From Gaiellasilicea sp963707575 (GTDB lineage Bacteria; Actinomycetota; Thermoleophilia; Gaiellales; Gaiellaceae), in assembly GCA_963707575.1 (NCBI GenBank), contig OY970171.1, forward strand, positions 248,001-312,000: a DNA stretch of 64,000 nucleotides, read 5' to 3'. Under the pieces are notes generated by a model, which did no database searches, had not been told where the DNA came from, and was given only the letters and a program-made list of their open reading frames with translations. Below are positions 23,675-35,800 of this stretch, one piece after another. Numbering within the stretch: position 1 is the stretch's first letter; each line of letters begins with the position of its first letter. The translations under genes were made by a program, and so were the position numbers.

Positions 23675-24070
23675 CTAGGCCGGGATCTTGGCGCGCAGGA
23701 AGTCGACGATCTGACTCGTCGGCGCGCCGGGTGTGAAGACCTCGGCCACGCCCTGCTCCTTCAGCGCCGTCGCGTCGTCACCGGGGATCGTGCCGCCGAC
23801 CACGACGACCACGTCGTCGATCCCGTTCTCCTTCAGGCCGGAGAGGATCCGGGGCACGAGCGTCATGTGCGCGCCCGACAGGATCGAGATGCCGACGGCG
23901 TCCGCGTCCTCCTGGATCGCGGTCTCCACGATCTGCTCCGGCGTCTGGTGGAGACCGGTGTAGATCACCTCCATGCCGGCGTCGCGCAGGGCACGAGCGA
24001 TGATCTTGGCACCGCGGTCGTGCCCGTCCAGACCGGGCTTCGCGATCACCACTCTGATCTTGCGTGCCAC
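23675..24070 (-). CDS. icmB: Acyl-CoA mutase, cobalamin-binding small subunit (IcmB type)
   Basis: 131 residues forming a stand-alone B12-binding Rossmann domain with the cobalt-ligating motif LDGHDRG near the N-terminus, and the GISILSGAHM and VVGGTIPGDD nucleotide-loop segments. Such small subunits pair with a ~560-residue large subunit in split isobutyryl-CoA and related mutases; the partner is at 24936-26603, separated by one opposite-strand gene. A TATACT box ends 9 nt before the GTG start. The size (131 aa) agrees with Streptomyces IcmB. Confidence 0.88.
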   Translation of the reverse strand: MARKIRVVIAKPGLDGHDRGAKIIARALRDAGMEVIYTGLHQTPEQIVETAIQEDADAVGISILSGAHMTLVPRILSGLKENGIDDVVVVVGGTIPGDDATALKEQGVAEVFTPGAPTSQIVDFLRAKIPA

Positions 24071-24078
24071 GGTTCGGC

Positions 24079-24085
24079 AAGTATA
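24079..24085. promoter_or_regulatory. Overlapping divergent -10 boxes between icmB and the MBL-fold gene
   Basis: One 7-bp stretch, AAGTATA, gives TATACT on the minus strand (9 nt before the icmB GTG) and AAGTAT on the plus strand (6 nt before the GTG at 24091). Only 20 bp separate the two start codons, so both promoters cannot be occupied together. No -35 elements recognised. Confidence 0.45.
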
Positions 24086-24090
24086 GGAGC

Positions 24091-24813
24091 GTGAGATTGA
24101 AGATCGTCGGTTGCTCCCCGGCCTGGCCGAACCCGGGCGGGGCTCACTCCGGTTACCTCATCGAGGGGCCCGGCCGCCTGTTGCTCGACTGCGGACCGGG
24201 GGTGCTGCCACGGCTCCGTCAGGCCGAGAGCTGGCCGAAGGTCGACGCGATCGTGATCACCCACTTCCATCTCGACCACTGGGGCGACCTCGTCCCGTGG
24301 GTGTGGGGAACGATGTACGGCCTCGGCGGGGAAGGCCCGCAGCCCGAGCTGTGGGTGCCGCCCGGCGGCGCCGATCACCTCTCGTCGCTCGGGCAGCGGC
24401 TCGGCTTTCCGGACATGTTCGAGAGGACCTTCACACTGCGCCAGTACGCGGATCGCACCCCCTTCTCCGCGGCGGGGCTCACCGTCACCGCGCTGCAGCT
24501 GCCCCACTACCAACTCGAGACCTACGGCCTGCGGGTCGAGAACGAGAGTCACACGCTCGCCTACTCGGGAGACGCCGCCCCGAGCGAGATCCTCGTCGAG
24601 CTCGCCCGCGACGCCGACCTCTTCCTCTGCGAGGCGACGCTCGAGCGCGGCGACCTGGACGGCGAGCCACGCGGTCACCTCGCCGCCGACGAGGCGGTCG
24701 AGATCTCCAAAGCGGCGGGTGCGAAGCGGCTGCTCCTCACGCACCGGCCCGCCGAGCTTCCGCTCGACGCCGGCCTCGAGCGCGCCTACGAGGGCCTCGA
24801 ACTCGACATCTAG
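24091..24813 (+). CDS. Metallo-beta-lactamase-fold hydrolase
   Basis: 240 residues with the MBL metal site HFHLDHWGD (His58, His60, Asp62, His63), a later His in LPHYQLETYG, the bridging Asp in YSGDAAPSE, and the final His in LLLTHRPAE. The pattern resembles RNase Z-like and cyclic-nucleotide-phosphodiesterase-like members, but it is shorter than RNase Z (about 300) and lacks a clear exosite, so the substrate is open. The start is taken at GTG 24091 (V-R-L-K-I-V beginning the first strand) because an AAGTAT box lies 6 nt upstream; the ATG at 24064 lies inside icmB. Confidence 0.82.
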   Translation: MRLKIVGCSPAWPNPGGAHSGYLIEGPGRLLLDCGPGVLPRLRQAESWPKVDAIVITHFHLDHWGDLVPWVWGTMYGLGGEGPQPELWVPPGGADHLSSLGQRLGFPDMFERTFTLRQYADRTPFSAAGLTVTALQLPHYQLETYGLRVENESHTLAYSGDAAPSEILVELARDADLFLCEATLERGDLDGEPRGHLAADEAVEISKAAGAKRLLLTHRPAELPLDAGLERAYEGLELDI

Positions 24814-24826
24814 CTAGCCAGCGCAA

Positions 24827-24892
24827 GATGGGCATCCGCGGGAGCGGATGCCCATCGCGCGAAGATCCCTAAAGGGGCCGCTTTCGCGGCCC
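24827..24892 (-). repeat. Double-hairpin element, copy 3 (inverted orientation)
   Basis: Read on the minus strand: hairpin 1 at 24875-24892 (GGGCCGC, GAAA tetraloop, GCGGCCC), linker CTTTAGGGATCTTCGCGC at 24857-24874, hairpin 2 at 24827-24856 (13-bp perfect stem, TCCC loop). Same order and linker length as 17973-18036. It lies between the convergent MBL-fold gene and the mutase large-subunit gene. Confidence 0.75.
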
Positions 24893-24935
24893 AAAGGCGC
24901 GTTCAGAGGTTGCGGGCATCTGCTTCAGCCCCGAA

Positions 24936-26603
24936 TCAGAAGACCGGGGTCTCGCGCCAGGTGCCCCAGACCTCGCGCCAGGCGTCGCAGATCTCGCCCA
25001 TCGTCACGTAGTCGCGGGCGGCGTCGAGGAGCGCGGGCATGAGGTTGACGCCTTCGCCGGCGGAGGCGCGCTTGAGCTCGCCGAGGCGCTGCTCGACCGC
25101 GGCCGAGTCGCGGCTCGCCTTGAGGGCCTTCACGCGCTCGATTTGCTGCGTCTCGAGCGCGGCGTCGATCTTCAAGATCTCGAGCGGCTGCTCGTCGGCG
25201 AGCTGGTAGCGGTTGACCCCGACCACGATCCGCTCGCCGCGCTCGACCTCGGCCTGGTAGGTGAAGGCGGCGTCCGCGATCTCGCGCTGGGGGAAGTTCT
25301 GCTTGATCGCCTCCACCATCCCGCCCAGCTTGTCGATCCGCTCGAAGTACTCGTAGGCCTGCGCCTCGAGCTTGTTCGTCAGGCCCTCCAGGTAGTAGGA
25401 GCCGCCGAGCGGGTCGATCGTGTTCACGACACCCGTCTCGTGCGCGATCACCTGCTGCGTGCGCAGCGCGATCCGGACCGCGTCCTCGGTCGGCAGCGCG
25501 AGCGCTTCGTCGAAGGAGTTCGTGTGCAGGCTCTGGGTGCCTCCGAGCACCGCCGCGAGCGCCTCGATCGCGGTGCGGACGATGTTCACCTCCGGCTGCT
25601 GGGCGGTGAGGGAGACACCGGCGGTCTGGGTGTGGAAGCGCATCAGCCAGGAGCGAGGATTGCGCGCCCCGAAGCGGTCGCGCAGCTCGCGGGCCCAGAT
25701 CCGGCGCGCCGCCCGGTACTTGGCGATCTCCTCGAAGAAGTCCAGATGGGCGTTGAAGAAGAAGGAGAGGCGCGGGGCGAACTCGTCCACGTCGAGGCCG
25801 CGCTCGATCGCCCACTCCACGTAGGTGAAGCCGTCTGCGAGCGTGAAGGCGAGCTCCTGCGCGGCCGTCGAGCCGGCCTCGCGGATGTGGTAGCCGGAGA
25901 TCGAGATCGGATGCCACTTCGGCAGATCCGACGCACACCACTCGACCATGTCCGTCACCAGCCGCATCGACGGCTCCGGCGGGAAGATGTACTCCTTCTG
26001 CGCGATGTACTCCTTCAGGATGTCCGTCTGGATCGTCCCGCGCAGCTCCGCCCGCGGCACGCCCTGCTGCTCGCCCACTGCCACGTAGTAGGCAAGCAGG
26101 ATCGCCGCCGGCGAGTTGATCGTCATGGAGGTCGAGACCGAGTCGAGCGGAATGCCCGCGAACAGCGTCTCCATGTCCGCGAGCGAGTCGATCGCGACAC
26201 CTTCGCGGCCGACTTCGCCGAGCGAGCGCTCGTGATCGGAGTCGTACCCCATCAGCGTCGGCATGTCGAAGGCGGTGGAGAGCCCCGTCTGGCCGTGCTC
26301 GAGCAGGTAGCGGAAGCGCTCGTTCGTCTCGGCCGCGGTGCCGAAGCCGGCGAACTGGCGCATCGTCCACAGCTTGCCGCGATACATCGACGGATAGACG
26401 CCCCGGGTGAACGGATGGACGCCGGGATAACCCAGGTCCCGCTCGTAGTCGACCTCGACCGTGTCCGGCGTCGCGAGCGGCTCGTTCTCCAGACCCGAGA
26501 TGGTCGAGAAGAGCTCACCCTGCCGTTCGGGCTGGCGCTCGTAGAGCTCCTCCCGCCACGCCGCCGTCGCGTCGAGCGAGCCGCGATCTTCGGTCGTGGC
26601 CAT
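24936..26603 (-). CDS. icmA: Coenzyme-B12 acyl-CoA mutase large subunit, isobutyryl-CoA-mutase signature
   Basis: 555 residues of the TIM-barrel mutase family, without a B12 domain. The family's specificity residues can be placed: methylmalonyl-CoA mutase has Tyr89 and Arg207 (118 apart); isobutyryl-CoA mutase has Phe80 and Gln198 (118 apart). Here RQFAGF supplies Phe84 and IAQKEYIFPPEPS supplies Gln202, again 118 apart, so the protein matches isobutyryl-CoA mutase, which interconverts isobutyryl- and n-butyryl-CoA. Length matches IcmA (about 566). The small subunit is at 23675-24070 and an adenosyltransferase for the cofactor at 45081. A TAGAAT box ends 8 nt before the ATG. Confidence 0.85.
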   Translation of the reverse strand: MATTEDRGSLDATAAWREELYERQPERQGELFSTISGLENEPLATPDTVEVDYERDLGYPGVHPFTRGVYPSMYRGKLWTMRQFAGFGTAAETNERFRYLLEHGQTGLSTAFDMPTLMGYDSDHERSLGEVGREGVAIDSLADMETLFAGIPLDSVSTSMTINSPAAILLAYYVAVGEQQGVPRAELRGTIQTDILKEYIAQKEYIFPPEPSMRLVTDMVEWCASDLPKWHPISISGYHIREAGSTAAQELAFTLADGFTYVEWAIERGLDVDEFAPRLSFFFNAHLDFFEEIAKYRAARRIWARELRDRFGARNPRSWLMRFHTQTAGVSLTAQQPEVNIVRTAIEALAAVLGGTQSLHTNSFDEALALPTEDAVRIALRTQQVIAHETGVVNTIDPLGGSYYLEGLTNKLEAQAYEYFERIDKLGGMVEAIKQNFPQREIADAAFTYQAEVERGERIVVGVNRYQLADEQPLEILKIDAALETQQIERVKALKASRDSAAVEQRLGELKRASAGEGVNLMPALLDAARDYVTMGEICDAWREVWGTWRETPVF

Positions 26604-26611
26604 CGGCGCGC

Positions 26612-26617
26612 ATTCTA
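26612..26617 (-). promoter_or_regulatory. Putative -10 box of icmA
   Basis: TAGAAT on the minus strand, 8 nt before the icmA ATG. No clear -35. Confidence 0.4.
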
Positions 26618-26889
26618 GAGAGGACCGCTCCGCGGAGCGTTCGACTCTCGACCTCTACTGGAGCGTTAGTACCTTGATCGAGGGAGGCGGCTGAGCGCCG
26701 TCCGTCCGGCGCCCGGCGCAGCTGTCGCAATCGGCGGCGCCGGTGGGCCCGAGGCCCGCTTCTCACCCTTCTGGGGGGTTCGGCCCGCTTTACCGTTTGA
26801 AAAGGACAATTTCCCTAAGGTAAGACGGTCACGCGACCGATCCCCCTTTACAACAAGCGGTTTCTGCGTGCCCGACTGACCGAATCGAA
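26618..26889. other. Intergenic region before the giant repeat-protein gene
   Basis: About 270 bp between divergent genes. It contains a small GGGCC-CGA-GGCCC hairpin near 26756-26768 and an unusually AT-rich patch at about 26790-26860 (TTTACCGTTTGAAAAGG and CCCTTTACAACAAG segments), the lowest-GC stretch of the neighbourhood and the likely promoter area of the giant gene. No promoter pair convinced me, there is no clear ribosome site before the GTG at 26890, and no known riboswitch was recognised. Confidence 0.5.
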
Positions 26890-29800
26890 GTGACTCACAT
26901 CCCCACTCTGCGGCTCGACGTTTCCCCTGCCCCTGCCTGGGCAGGCTTGCGGCTGGCGATCTGCGCGATCGCCGCGCTGCTGGCCGGGCTGCTGTTGCTC
27001 GGACAGGTCGGGCGCGACGAGGCCGCTCCAGCAGCGGGCTTCCTCCAGCAGGCGCTCGGCTCGCAGGACGCCGACGCGCCGCTCGTGCGCGAGCCGTTGC
27101 TGGGCGTACGGACGGTGCTCGACAGCCGGTCGTTCGGCTTCGAGCGCGCCGGCGAGTCGGTCTCGCTCCGGCCGAGCGGCAGTCGTGCCGACTGGACTCG
27201 CTACGAAGGTGGAGCGGTTCGCACTACCCCATTCGGGTCGGAGACCGTCCTCTTCCGCGGCGAGCGCGGGCTCGAGCAGTTTCTCACCGTGGAGCGTCGC
27301 CAGGGCGAGCGCACGTGGCGCTGGCAGCTGCAGACCGGAAACCTCGAGCCGAGGTTGAGGGTCGATGGCGCGGTCGAGTTCCACCGTGGCCGAGGCACCG
27401 CGGCCCTTCGGATCGCGCCCGTCGCGATCCTCGACGCCGACGGCCAGGACGTCACCCCCGCGGGCCTCCGTTGGTCGCTCGCTGAGCGTGGTTCAACCTG
27501 GTGGCTCGAGCTCGAGCTCGACGACGCCAGGCTCCCGCTTCCATACGTGATCGACCCCGCGATTGGACCTGCGGCCACGACGACGGCGTTCGACACCGGC
27601 TCGCCGCTCGTGCTGACCCGTCCCGGGAATGCCGGTGATCTCCTGCTCGCGCAGATCACTGTTCGCTCGACGGGAGCGATCACGGCTCCCGCGGGCTGGA
27701 ACCTGATCGGCACGGCGACCGGCACAGCGATCAAGCAATCGACCTACTGGAAGTTCGCGACGGGATCCGAGGCGCCCGCCGCCCTGACCTGGTCATGGCC
27801 TTCCGGGCATGGCGCCGGTTCGATCGTCGCGTATGCGAACGCCCATCCAGTCTCGCCGATCGACGCGTCGAACCAGGGGAACGGCTCGAGCGCGACCGCC
27901 TCGGCGCCCACGGTCACGACGACCGTCCCGAACGACAGGATCGTCGCGTTCTACGGGGTCGCCACCGGCGGCTCGACGGTCACGCCGACGGGCGGACAGG
28001 GGCAGACCGCGCTCTTCACGCCCACCGGCACGACGAGCGGCGGGCCGGCCGGAAGCCGGATCACGATCGGCGCGACCGAAGCGACGCAGGCGACGGCCGC
28101 GGTCGTCGCGGCGAAGACGGCGGCGGTCTCGAACGTCGCCTGGGTCGGCAGCCTGGTCGCCGTCCGCCAGGCACCGGACGACGGTGACGGCACGCTGACG
28201 ACCTCCGCCACCGGCTCGAGCGCGGGCTCGACGGGCAACTCGATCACGTTCACCTACACGGCCGGCGTGCACGGGATGGCAAACGGGGCGATCGCGGTCG
28301 ACGCACCCGTAGGCTGGTCGGCGCCCTCGACGACCGGCAGCGCCGCCGGCTACACCACCGCTTCGACGGGCACCGTCGGCGTCTCGGGCCAGCGGCTCAC
28401 CGTCACCGGCGTGACGCTGAACGCAGGCGCCACCATGACGATCACCTACGGCTCGACGGCGTCGGGCGGTCCGGGCGCAACGGCGAGCGCCGCCACGGGC
28501 GCGGTCTCCTGGGCCGCCCTGGCCCGCGGCACGGCTGCGGGCACTCTCGCCGCGCTCGGCGCCTCGCCCTCGATCACGCAGTACGCCGCGAACGGCTCCG
28601 GGACGATGATCGTCGCCCCGACCCAGCTCCTCCAGGGCACCGCGACCACGCTGACGTTCACCTACACCACCGCGACCGGCGGGATGAGCAACGGCGCCGT
28701 CACGATCGCGATCCCCGCGGGCTGGACGGCGCCGAACACGACCGCCGGCACAGCGGGCTACACGACGGCGTCCACCGGCACGGTCGCCTGGAACGGCGGC
28801 ACGCGGATCCTCACGGTTTCCGGGGTCAGCCGGACGGCCGGCCAGACGCTGACGATCACGTACGGCGCCGGGGCTGGCGGCGCCGTCACCGTGCCGGCCG
28901 GCTCGGGAACCGTCACGTGGCAGGCGCAGCAGCGCTCGCTCGCCGCGGGCACGCTCGTCAATCTCGGTACGTCCCCGGGCTCGACGTACAACGCCCCGCC
29001 CACCGCGACCGTCTCGCTCGCGCCGGTGAGCCCGACGACGAACCAGACCGTCACGGCGACCGCGACGAGGAACGACGCGGACGGCGACACCGTGACGCTC
29101 ACGTACGTCTGGAAGGTGAACGGCGTCACGCGCAAGACGACGTCGGCCTCCTCCTCGCTGACCGACACGCTCGACCTCTCGGGCGCAGGCGACGGCGACA
29201 AGGGCCAGACGGTGTCCGTCGAGGTGACGCCGAACGACGCGAACCAGAACGGAACGACCGTGAGCGACTCCGAGGTCGTCGCCAACTCGGCGCCGACGAT
29301 CTCGAGCGTGACGATCGACCAGGGCTCGCCGACGACGAACCAGACTCTCTCCGTCACCGTCGTCTCGGCCGACGCCGACGGCGACGCGCGCACCTACGCG
29401 TATCAGTGGCGGAAGAACGGCTCGGATCTCGTCGGCCAGACGGGAGCCACGCTCGACCTCTCCGCCGCCGGGAACGGCAGCAAGGGCGACGGAATCACCG
29501 TCGCCGTCGTCGCCAACGACGGCTCGGCCAACTCCGCCCCCGCTCTCTCATCCGCCGTGACGGTCGCGAACTCCGCGCCGACGATCTCGAGCGTGACGAT
29601 CGACCAGGGCTCGCCGACGACGAACCAGACTCTCTCCGTCACCGTCGTCTCGGCCGACGCCGACGGCGACGCGCGCACCTACGCGTATCAGTGGCGGAAG
29701 AACGGCTCGGATCTCGTCGGCCAGACGGGAGCCACGCTCGACCTCTCCGCCGCCGGGAACGGCAGCAAGGGCGACGGAATCACCGTCGCCGTCGTCGCCA

Positions 29801-32800
29801 ACGACGGCTCGGCCAACTCCGCCCCCGCTCTCTCATCCGCCGTGACGGTCGCGAACTCCACGCCGACGATCTCGTCCGTCACGATCGATCAGGCCGCGCC
29901 GAAGACGAACGACACGCTCAGCGCCTCGGTCACGAGCGCCGACGCGGACGGCGACGCGCGCACCTACGCCTACCAGTGGCGACTGGACGGATCCGACATC
30001 CCCGGTGCGACCGGAGCGACGCTCGATCTCGGCCAGCCGGGACACGGCAGCAAGAGCGACGACATCTCGGTGGAGGTCGTGGCGAACGACGGCAGCGCCG
30101 GCTCCGCGCCCGCGACGTCCGCCCCGATCGCGATCCAGAACTCCGCTCCGACGGTCACGAGCGTGACGATCGACCAGGGTGCGCCGACGACGAACCAGCT
30201 GCTGTCGGTGACCGTCGTCTCCGCCGACGCCGACGGCGACGCGCGCACGTACACCTACCAGTGGCGGAAGAACGGCGCCGACCGCTTCGGGGAGACCGCG
30301 GCGACGTTCGACCTCTCGCAGCTCGGGAACGGCGACAAGGGCGACGGGATCTCGGTCGAGGTGATCGCCGCCGACGGCAGTGACTCCTCCACACCGCTCA
30401 CCTCCGCCGCGGTCACCGTGGCCAACTCCGCACCGGTGCTGTCGGCCGTCTCGATCGACCAGGCCGCGCCGGCCACGAACGCCACGCTGAGCGCGACGAT
30501 CACGGCGAGCGACCCCGACGGGGACACCGTCACTCCGACGCGCCAGTGGCGGAAGAACGGCGTCGACCTCGCGGGCGCGACCGGTGCCGCACTCGACCTC
30601 TCAGTGGCCGGCAACGGCGACAAGGGCGATCAGATCGCACTCCGGGTCTCGGTCTCGGACGGAGCCGTCTCCGACGGGCCGGTCACCTCGAGCGCCGTCA
30701 CGGTCGCGAACTCGGCGCCTGCGATCACGAGCGTCTCGATCGTGCAGGCCTCGCCGCGGACGAATGACACCCTGACGGTGTCGGTCGCGAGCAGCGACCT
30801 CGACGGCGACGCGGTCGCGTATGCGTATCAGTGGCGCAAGAACGGCGTCGACCTCGCCGGTGAGACCGCCGCCACGCTCGACCTCTCGGTCGCCGGCAAC
30901 GGCTCGAAGGCCGACCTGATCTCGGTGCGCGTCACCGGCAACGACGGCACCGCGAGCTCGACTCCGTCCACATCCACCGCGGTGACGATCGCGAACACGG
31001 CCCCGAGCGCAACGGTGACGCTCGCTCCAGCGGCTCCGTCCACGACGACTACGCTCACCGCCACGGCGACGAAGGCCGACGCGGACGGGGACACGGTCAC
31101 GCTCACCTACGTCTGGAAGGCCGACGGCGTCACCCGAAAGACGACCTCCGGCTCGGCCTCGCTCACCGATGCCTTCGACCTCTCCGGCGCCGGCGACGGC
31201 GACGAGGGCCAGACCGTCTCGGTGGAGGTCGTCCCGAACGACGGCACCGTTGACGGCTCCGCGGCGAGCGACTCCGAGACCGTCGTGAACTCGACACCGA
31301 CAGCCACCGTCTCGCTTGCCCCGGCCGGTCCGAAGACGGATCAGGTGCTGACCGCCACGGCGACGAAGGTCGATGCAGACGGCGGAGACACGCTCACGCT
31401 CACGTATGTCTGGAAGGTCGACGGCGTCACGCGGCGGACGACGTCCGGGTCTGCTTCGCTCACCGACACCCTCGATCTCTCCAACGCCGGCAACGGCGAC
31501 GAGGGGCAGGTCGTCAGCGTCGAGGTGACGCCGAACGACGGCAGCGCCGACGGCCCGACGGCGAGCGACTCCGAGACCGTCGCGAACTCGGCACCCACCG
31601 TCACCGGCGTCACGATCGACCAGGCCGCGCCGCGGACGAACGACACGCTCTCCGTCTCCGTCTCGTCCGCGGACGCCGACGGCGACGCGCGCACCTACGC
31701 CTACCAGTGGCGGCTCGACGGCAGCGACATCCCAGGCGCAACGGGCGCCACCCTCGATCTCTCCCAGGCCGGCAACGGCGACCGGGGCGACGACGTCACC
31801 GTCGAGGTGGTGGCGAACGACGGCAGCACGGGCTCCGCCCCGCTCTCCTCCGCCGCGGTCACCGTCCAGAACTCCCTCCCTGCCGCCACGGTCGCGCTCT
31901 CGCCCGACCCGGCGGGCACGAACGACACGCTCACCGCCACGGCGACGAGGAGCGACGCCGACGGCGACACGGTCACGCTCACCTACGTCTGGAAGGTGAA
32001 CGGCGTCACCGTCAAGTCGACGCCGGGCACGAGCTCGCTCACCGACACGCTCGACCTCGCGCAGGCCGGGAACGGCAGCGCCGGCGAGACCATCACGGTC
32101 GAGGTGACGCCGAACGACGGCAGCGCCGACGGCGCGGCAGCGACCGACGGTGTCGGGATCGGAAACTCGCTGCCGGCAGCAACCGTCTCGCTCGCGCCGG
32201 CGGCGCCGGGCACGGCCGCCGTGCTGACGGCGACTGCGACCGCGGCCGACACAGACGGCAACGCCGTCACCCTCACCTACGTCTGGAAGGTCGACGGCGC
32301 GACGGTGAAGACGACCTCGGCCGCGAGCTCACTGACCGACACACTCGACCTCGCCCAGGCCGGAAACGGCGACAAGGGCGAGACCGTCACCGTCGAGGTG
32401 ACGCCGAACGACGGCAGCGCCGACGGCACGCCCGTCGCGGACGCCGTTGTCGTCGGCAACACGGCTCCGACCGCAGGCGTCTCGCTCGCGCCGGCCGCGC
32501 CGAAGACGGACAACCTGGTCACCGCGACCGCCACACGCGCAGACGCCGACGGCGACGCGGTCACGCTCACCTACGTCTGGAAGGTGGACGGCACCACGGT
32601 GAAGACGACCTCTGCCACGAGCTCACTGACCGACACGCTCGACCTCGCCCAGGCCGGAAACGGCGACAAGGGCGAGACGATCACGGTCGAGGTGACCCCG
32701 AACGACGGTACTGCCGACGGCGCCGCCGCGAGCGACTCGGAGGTCGTCGCCAACTCCGCCCCCGTGCTCTCCTCCGTCTCGATCGCGCAGGCCGCGCCGC

Positions 32801-35800
32801 GGACGAACGACACGCTCTCGCTTTCGGTCACCGCCACGGACGCCGACGGCGACGCGCTGACGCCGGCACGGCAGTGGCGCAAGAACGGCACCGATCTGGC
32901 CGGCGAGACCGGCGCGACACTCGACCTTTCCCTCGCCGGCAACGGCGGCAAGGGCGACCAGCTCGACCTGCGGCTCTCGGTCTCGGACGGCACGGCGTCC
33001 TCGGCCACGCTCACCTCGAGCGCCGTCACGGTGCTGAACTCCGCGCCCACCGTCGTCTCGGCGACGATCGACCAGGCCGCTCCGAAGACGAACGACGCGC
33101 TGACCGTCGCCGTCGCCACCGCCGACGCGGACGGCGACACCGCAACGCTCACCTACCAGTGGGCCAAGAACGGGGTCGACCGGTTCGGCGAGACCGCCGC
33201 CGGCTACGACCTCTCGGAGATCGGCAACGGCGACAAGGGCGAGAACGTCACCGTTCGCGTCACCGCGTCCGACGGCACGGACCCGTCTGCGCCATTCGGT
33301 TCCGCTGCGGTCACGGTGACGAACTCGGCCCCCGTCGTCGACACGGTTGCGATCGACCAGGCCGCGCCGAGGACGAACGACACGCTCACGCTCTCGATCA
33401 CGAGTCACGACGAGGACGGCGACGCGGTCGCTTACACCTACCAGTGGCGCCGGAACGCGGCCGACCTCGCCGGCGCGACCGCGTCTACCCTCGACCTGTC
33501 CCAGGCCGGCAACGGCGACAAGGGCGAACAGCTGAGCGTCCGCGTCATCGGCGCAGACGGTGGCGCCTCGTCCTCCCCGCTCACCTCGAGCGCGATGACG
33601 ATCGCGAACACGGCACCGGCCGCCACCGTCTCTCTCGCGCCCGCCACGCCCACGACGAATCAGGTCCTGACGGCGACCGCGACGAAGGCCGACTCGGACG
33701 GCGACACCGTCTCGCTCACGTACGTCTGGAAGGTCGACGGCGCGACCCGCAAGACGACCGCCGGCTCGAGCTCGCTCACGGACACGCTCGATCTCTCCGG
33801 CCCGGGCGACGGTGACAAGGGCCAGGTCGTCACCGTCGAGGTGACGCCGCACGATGGCGACGAGAGCGGCACTCCTGCGTCCGACTCGGAGACGGTCGCG
33901 AATTCGGCGCCCACGATCGCGTCCGTCACGATCGACCAGGCATCCCCCGCGACGACAACCGTTCTCTCGGTCACCGTCGCGAGCGCCGACGCCGACGGCG
34001 ACGCCCGCTTTACCACCTATCAGTGGGTCAAGAACGGCACCGACCTCGCCGGCGAGACCGGCGCCACGCTCGACCTCGGCGCTGCCGGCAACGGCGACAG
34101 CGGCGACTCGATCGCCGTGCGCGTCGTCTCGTCGGACGGGTCAGCGTCCTCCGCTCCGGCGACGTCGCCCTCGGTGACGGTTGGGAACGCAGCGCCGACG
34201 ATCTCGTCGGTCACGATCGACCAGGCTGCGCCCAGGACGAACGACACGCTCAGCGCCACGGTCGTCAGCGCGGACGCCGACGGCGACGCGCGCACCTACG
34301 CGTACCAGTGGCTCCTCGACGGCGTGGACATCGCAGGCGCTACGGCGGCGTCGCTCGATCTCTCGCAGACCGGCCACGGCGACAAGGGCGACAGGCTCTC
34401 CGTGCGCGTCACCGCCTCGGACGGCACGGACCCGTCCGCGCCGACGACCTCGGCCGAGGTCACGATCATGAACTCGGCGCCGACGATCGGCTCGTTGTCG
34501 ATCGACCAGGCCGCACCGAGGACGAACGACACGCTCACCTTGACGCTCGCTGCCACGGATGCGGACGGCGACACGTTGACGTCGGCACGCCAGTGGCTCT
34601 CGGGTGGTGTCGACATCTCCGGCGCCACCGCCGCGACACTCGACCTTTCGCAGCCCGGCCACGGCGACAAGGGCGACACGATCGCCGTGCGGGCAACGGT
34701 CTCGGACGGCTCGGCTACGAGCGCGCCGGCCACGTCGGCGGGCGTTGTCGTCGTCAACTCCACACCCGTCGTCGACTCGGTCTCGATCGACGAGGCGACG
34801 CCTCGTACCGACGACACGCTCACCGTCACCGTCAGCTCGTCGGACGCGGACGGCGACGGGCGCACCTACGGCTACCAGTGGCGGCGCAACGGCGTCGACC
34901 TCGTCGGCGAGACGGGCGCCACGCTCGACCTCTCCATCCCCGGCCACGGCGACAAGGCCGACGAGCTCGCCGTCGCGGTCGTGGCGCACGACGGCAGCGC
35001 GAGCTCCTCCCCCAGCGTCTCCGGTGGGGTCACGGTCGGCAACTCGGCACCCACGATCACGAGCGTCACGATCGACCAGGCGGCACCGCGGACGAACGAC
35101 CTGCTCACGGCCACGGTCGTCAGCGCCGACGTAGACGGCGACGCCCGCACGCACGCCTTCCAGTGGCAGCGGAACGGCCTCGACCTCGCGGGCGAGACCG
35201 GCGCCACACTCGACCTCTCCGTCGCCGGGAACGGCGACAAGGCCGACGACATCACTCTGAAGGTGACCGCCGGCGACGGCAGCGCGAGCTCCGCCCCGTC
35301 CACCTCCGCGCCCGTCTCGATTCAGAACTCGGCGCCGACGATCACGCTCGCTGCGATCGACCAGGCAAGCGCGCGGACGAACGACACGATCGACGCAACC
35401 GTCACGGCTACCGACGCCGACGGCGATGCGGTCACCGTGTCCCGGCAGTGGACGAAGAATGCCGGCGACCTTGTCGGTGCGACGGGTACGAGCCTCGACC
35501 TCTCGGTCGCCGGCAACGGCGACAAGGGCGACGTGCTGCGTGTGCGCGGCGAGGCCACGGACGGCGACGACGACGCGGCGCCGATCACCTCCGCGCCGCT
35601 CACCGTCTCGAACTCGGTCCCCACTGCCGGAGTCGCGCTCGCACCGGCGAGCCCGGCGACCGACGACGTCGTCACCGCAACGGCCATGCGCGCCGACGTC
35701 GACGCCGACACGGTCACGCTCACCTACGTCTGGAAGGTCGACGGCGTGACGGTGAAGACGACAGCCGGCTCGAGCTCCCTCACCGACACGCTCGACCTCG

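Noticed and set aside
23675..26603. Methylmalonyl-CoA mutase annotation
   Set aside because: Phe84/Gln202 in place of Tyr/Arg, and the split architecture, favour isobutyryl-CoA mutase.
26640..26889. Cyclic-dinucleotide riboswitch before the giant gene
   Set aside because: I looked for the c-di-GMP and c-di-AMP conserved loops and did not find them; only small hairpins and an AT-rich patch are present.
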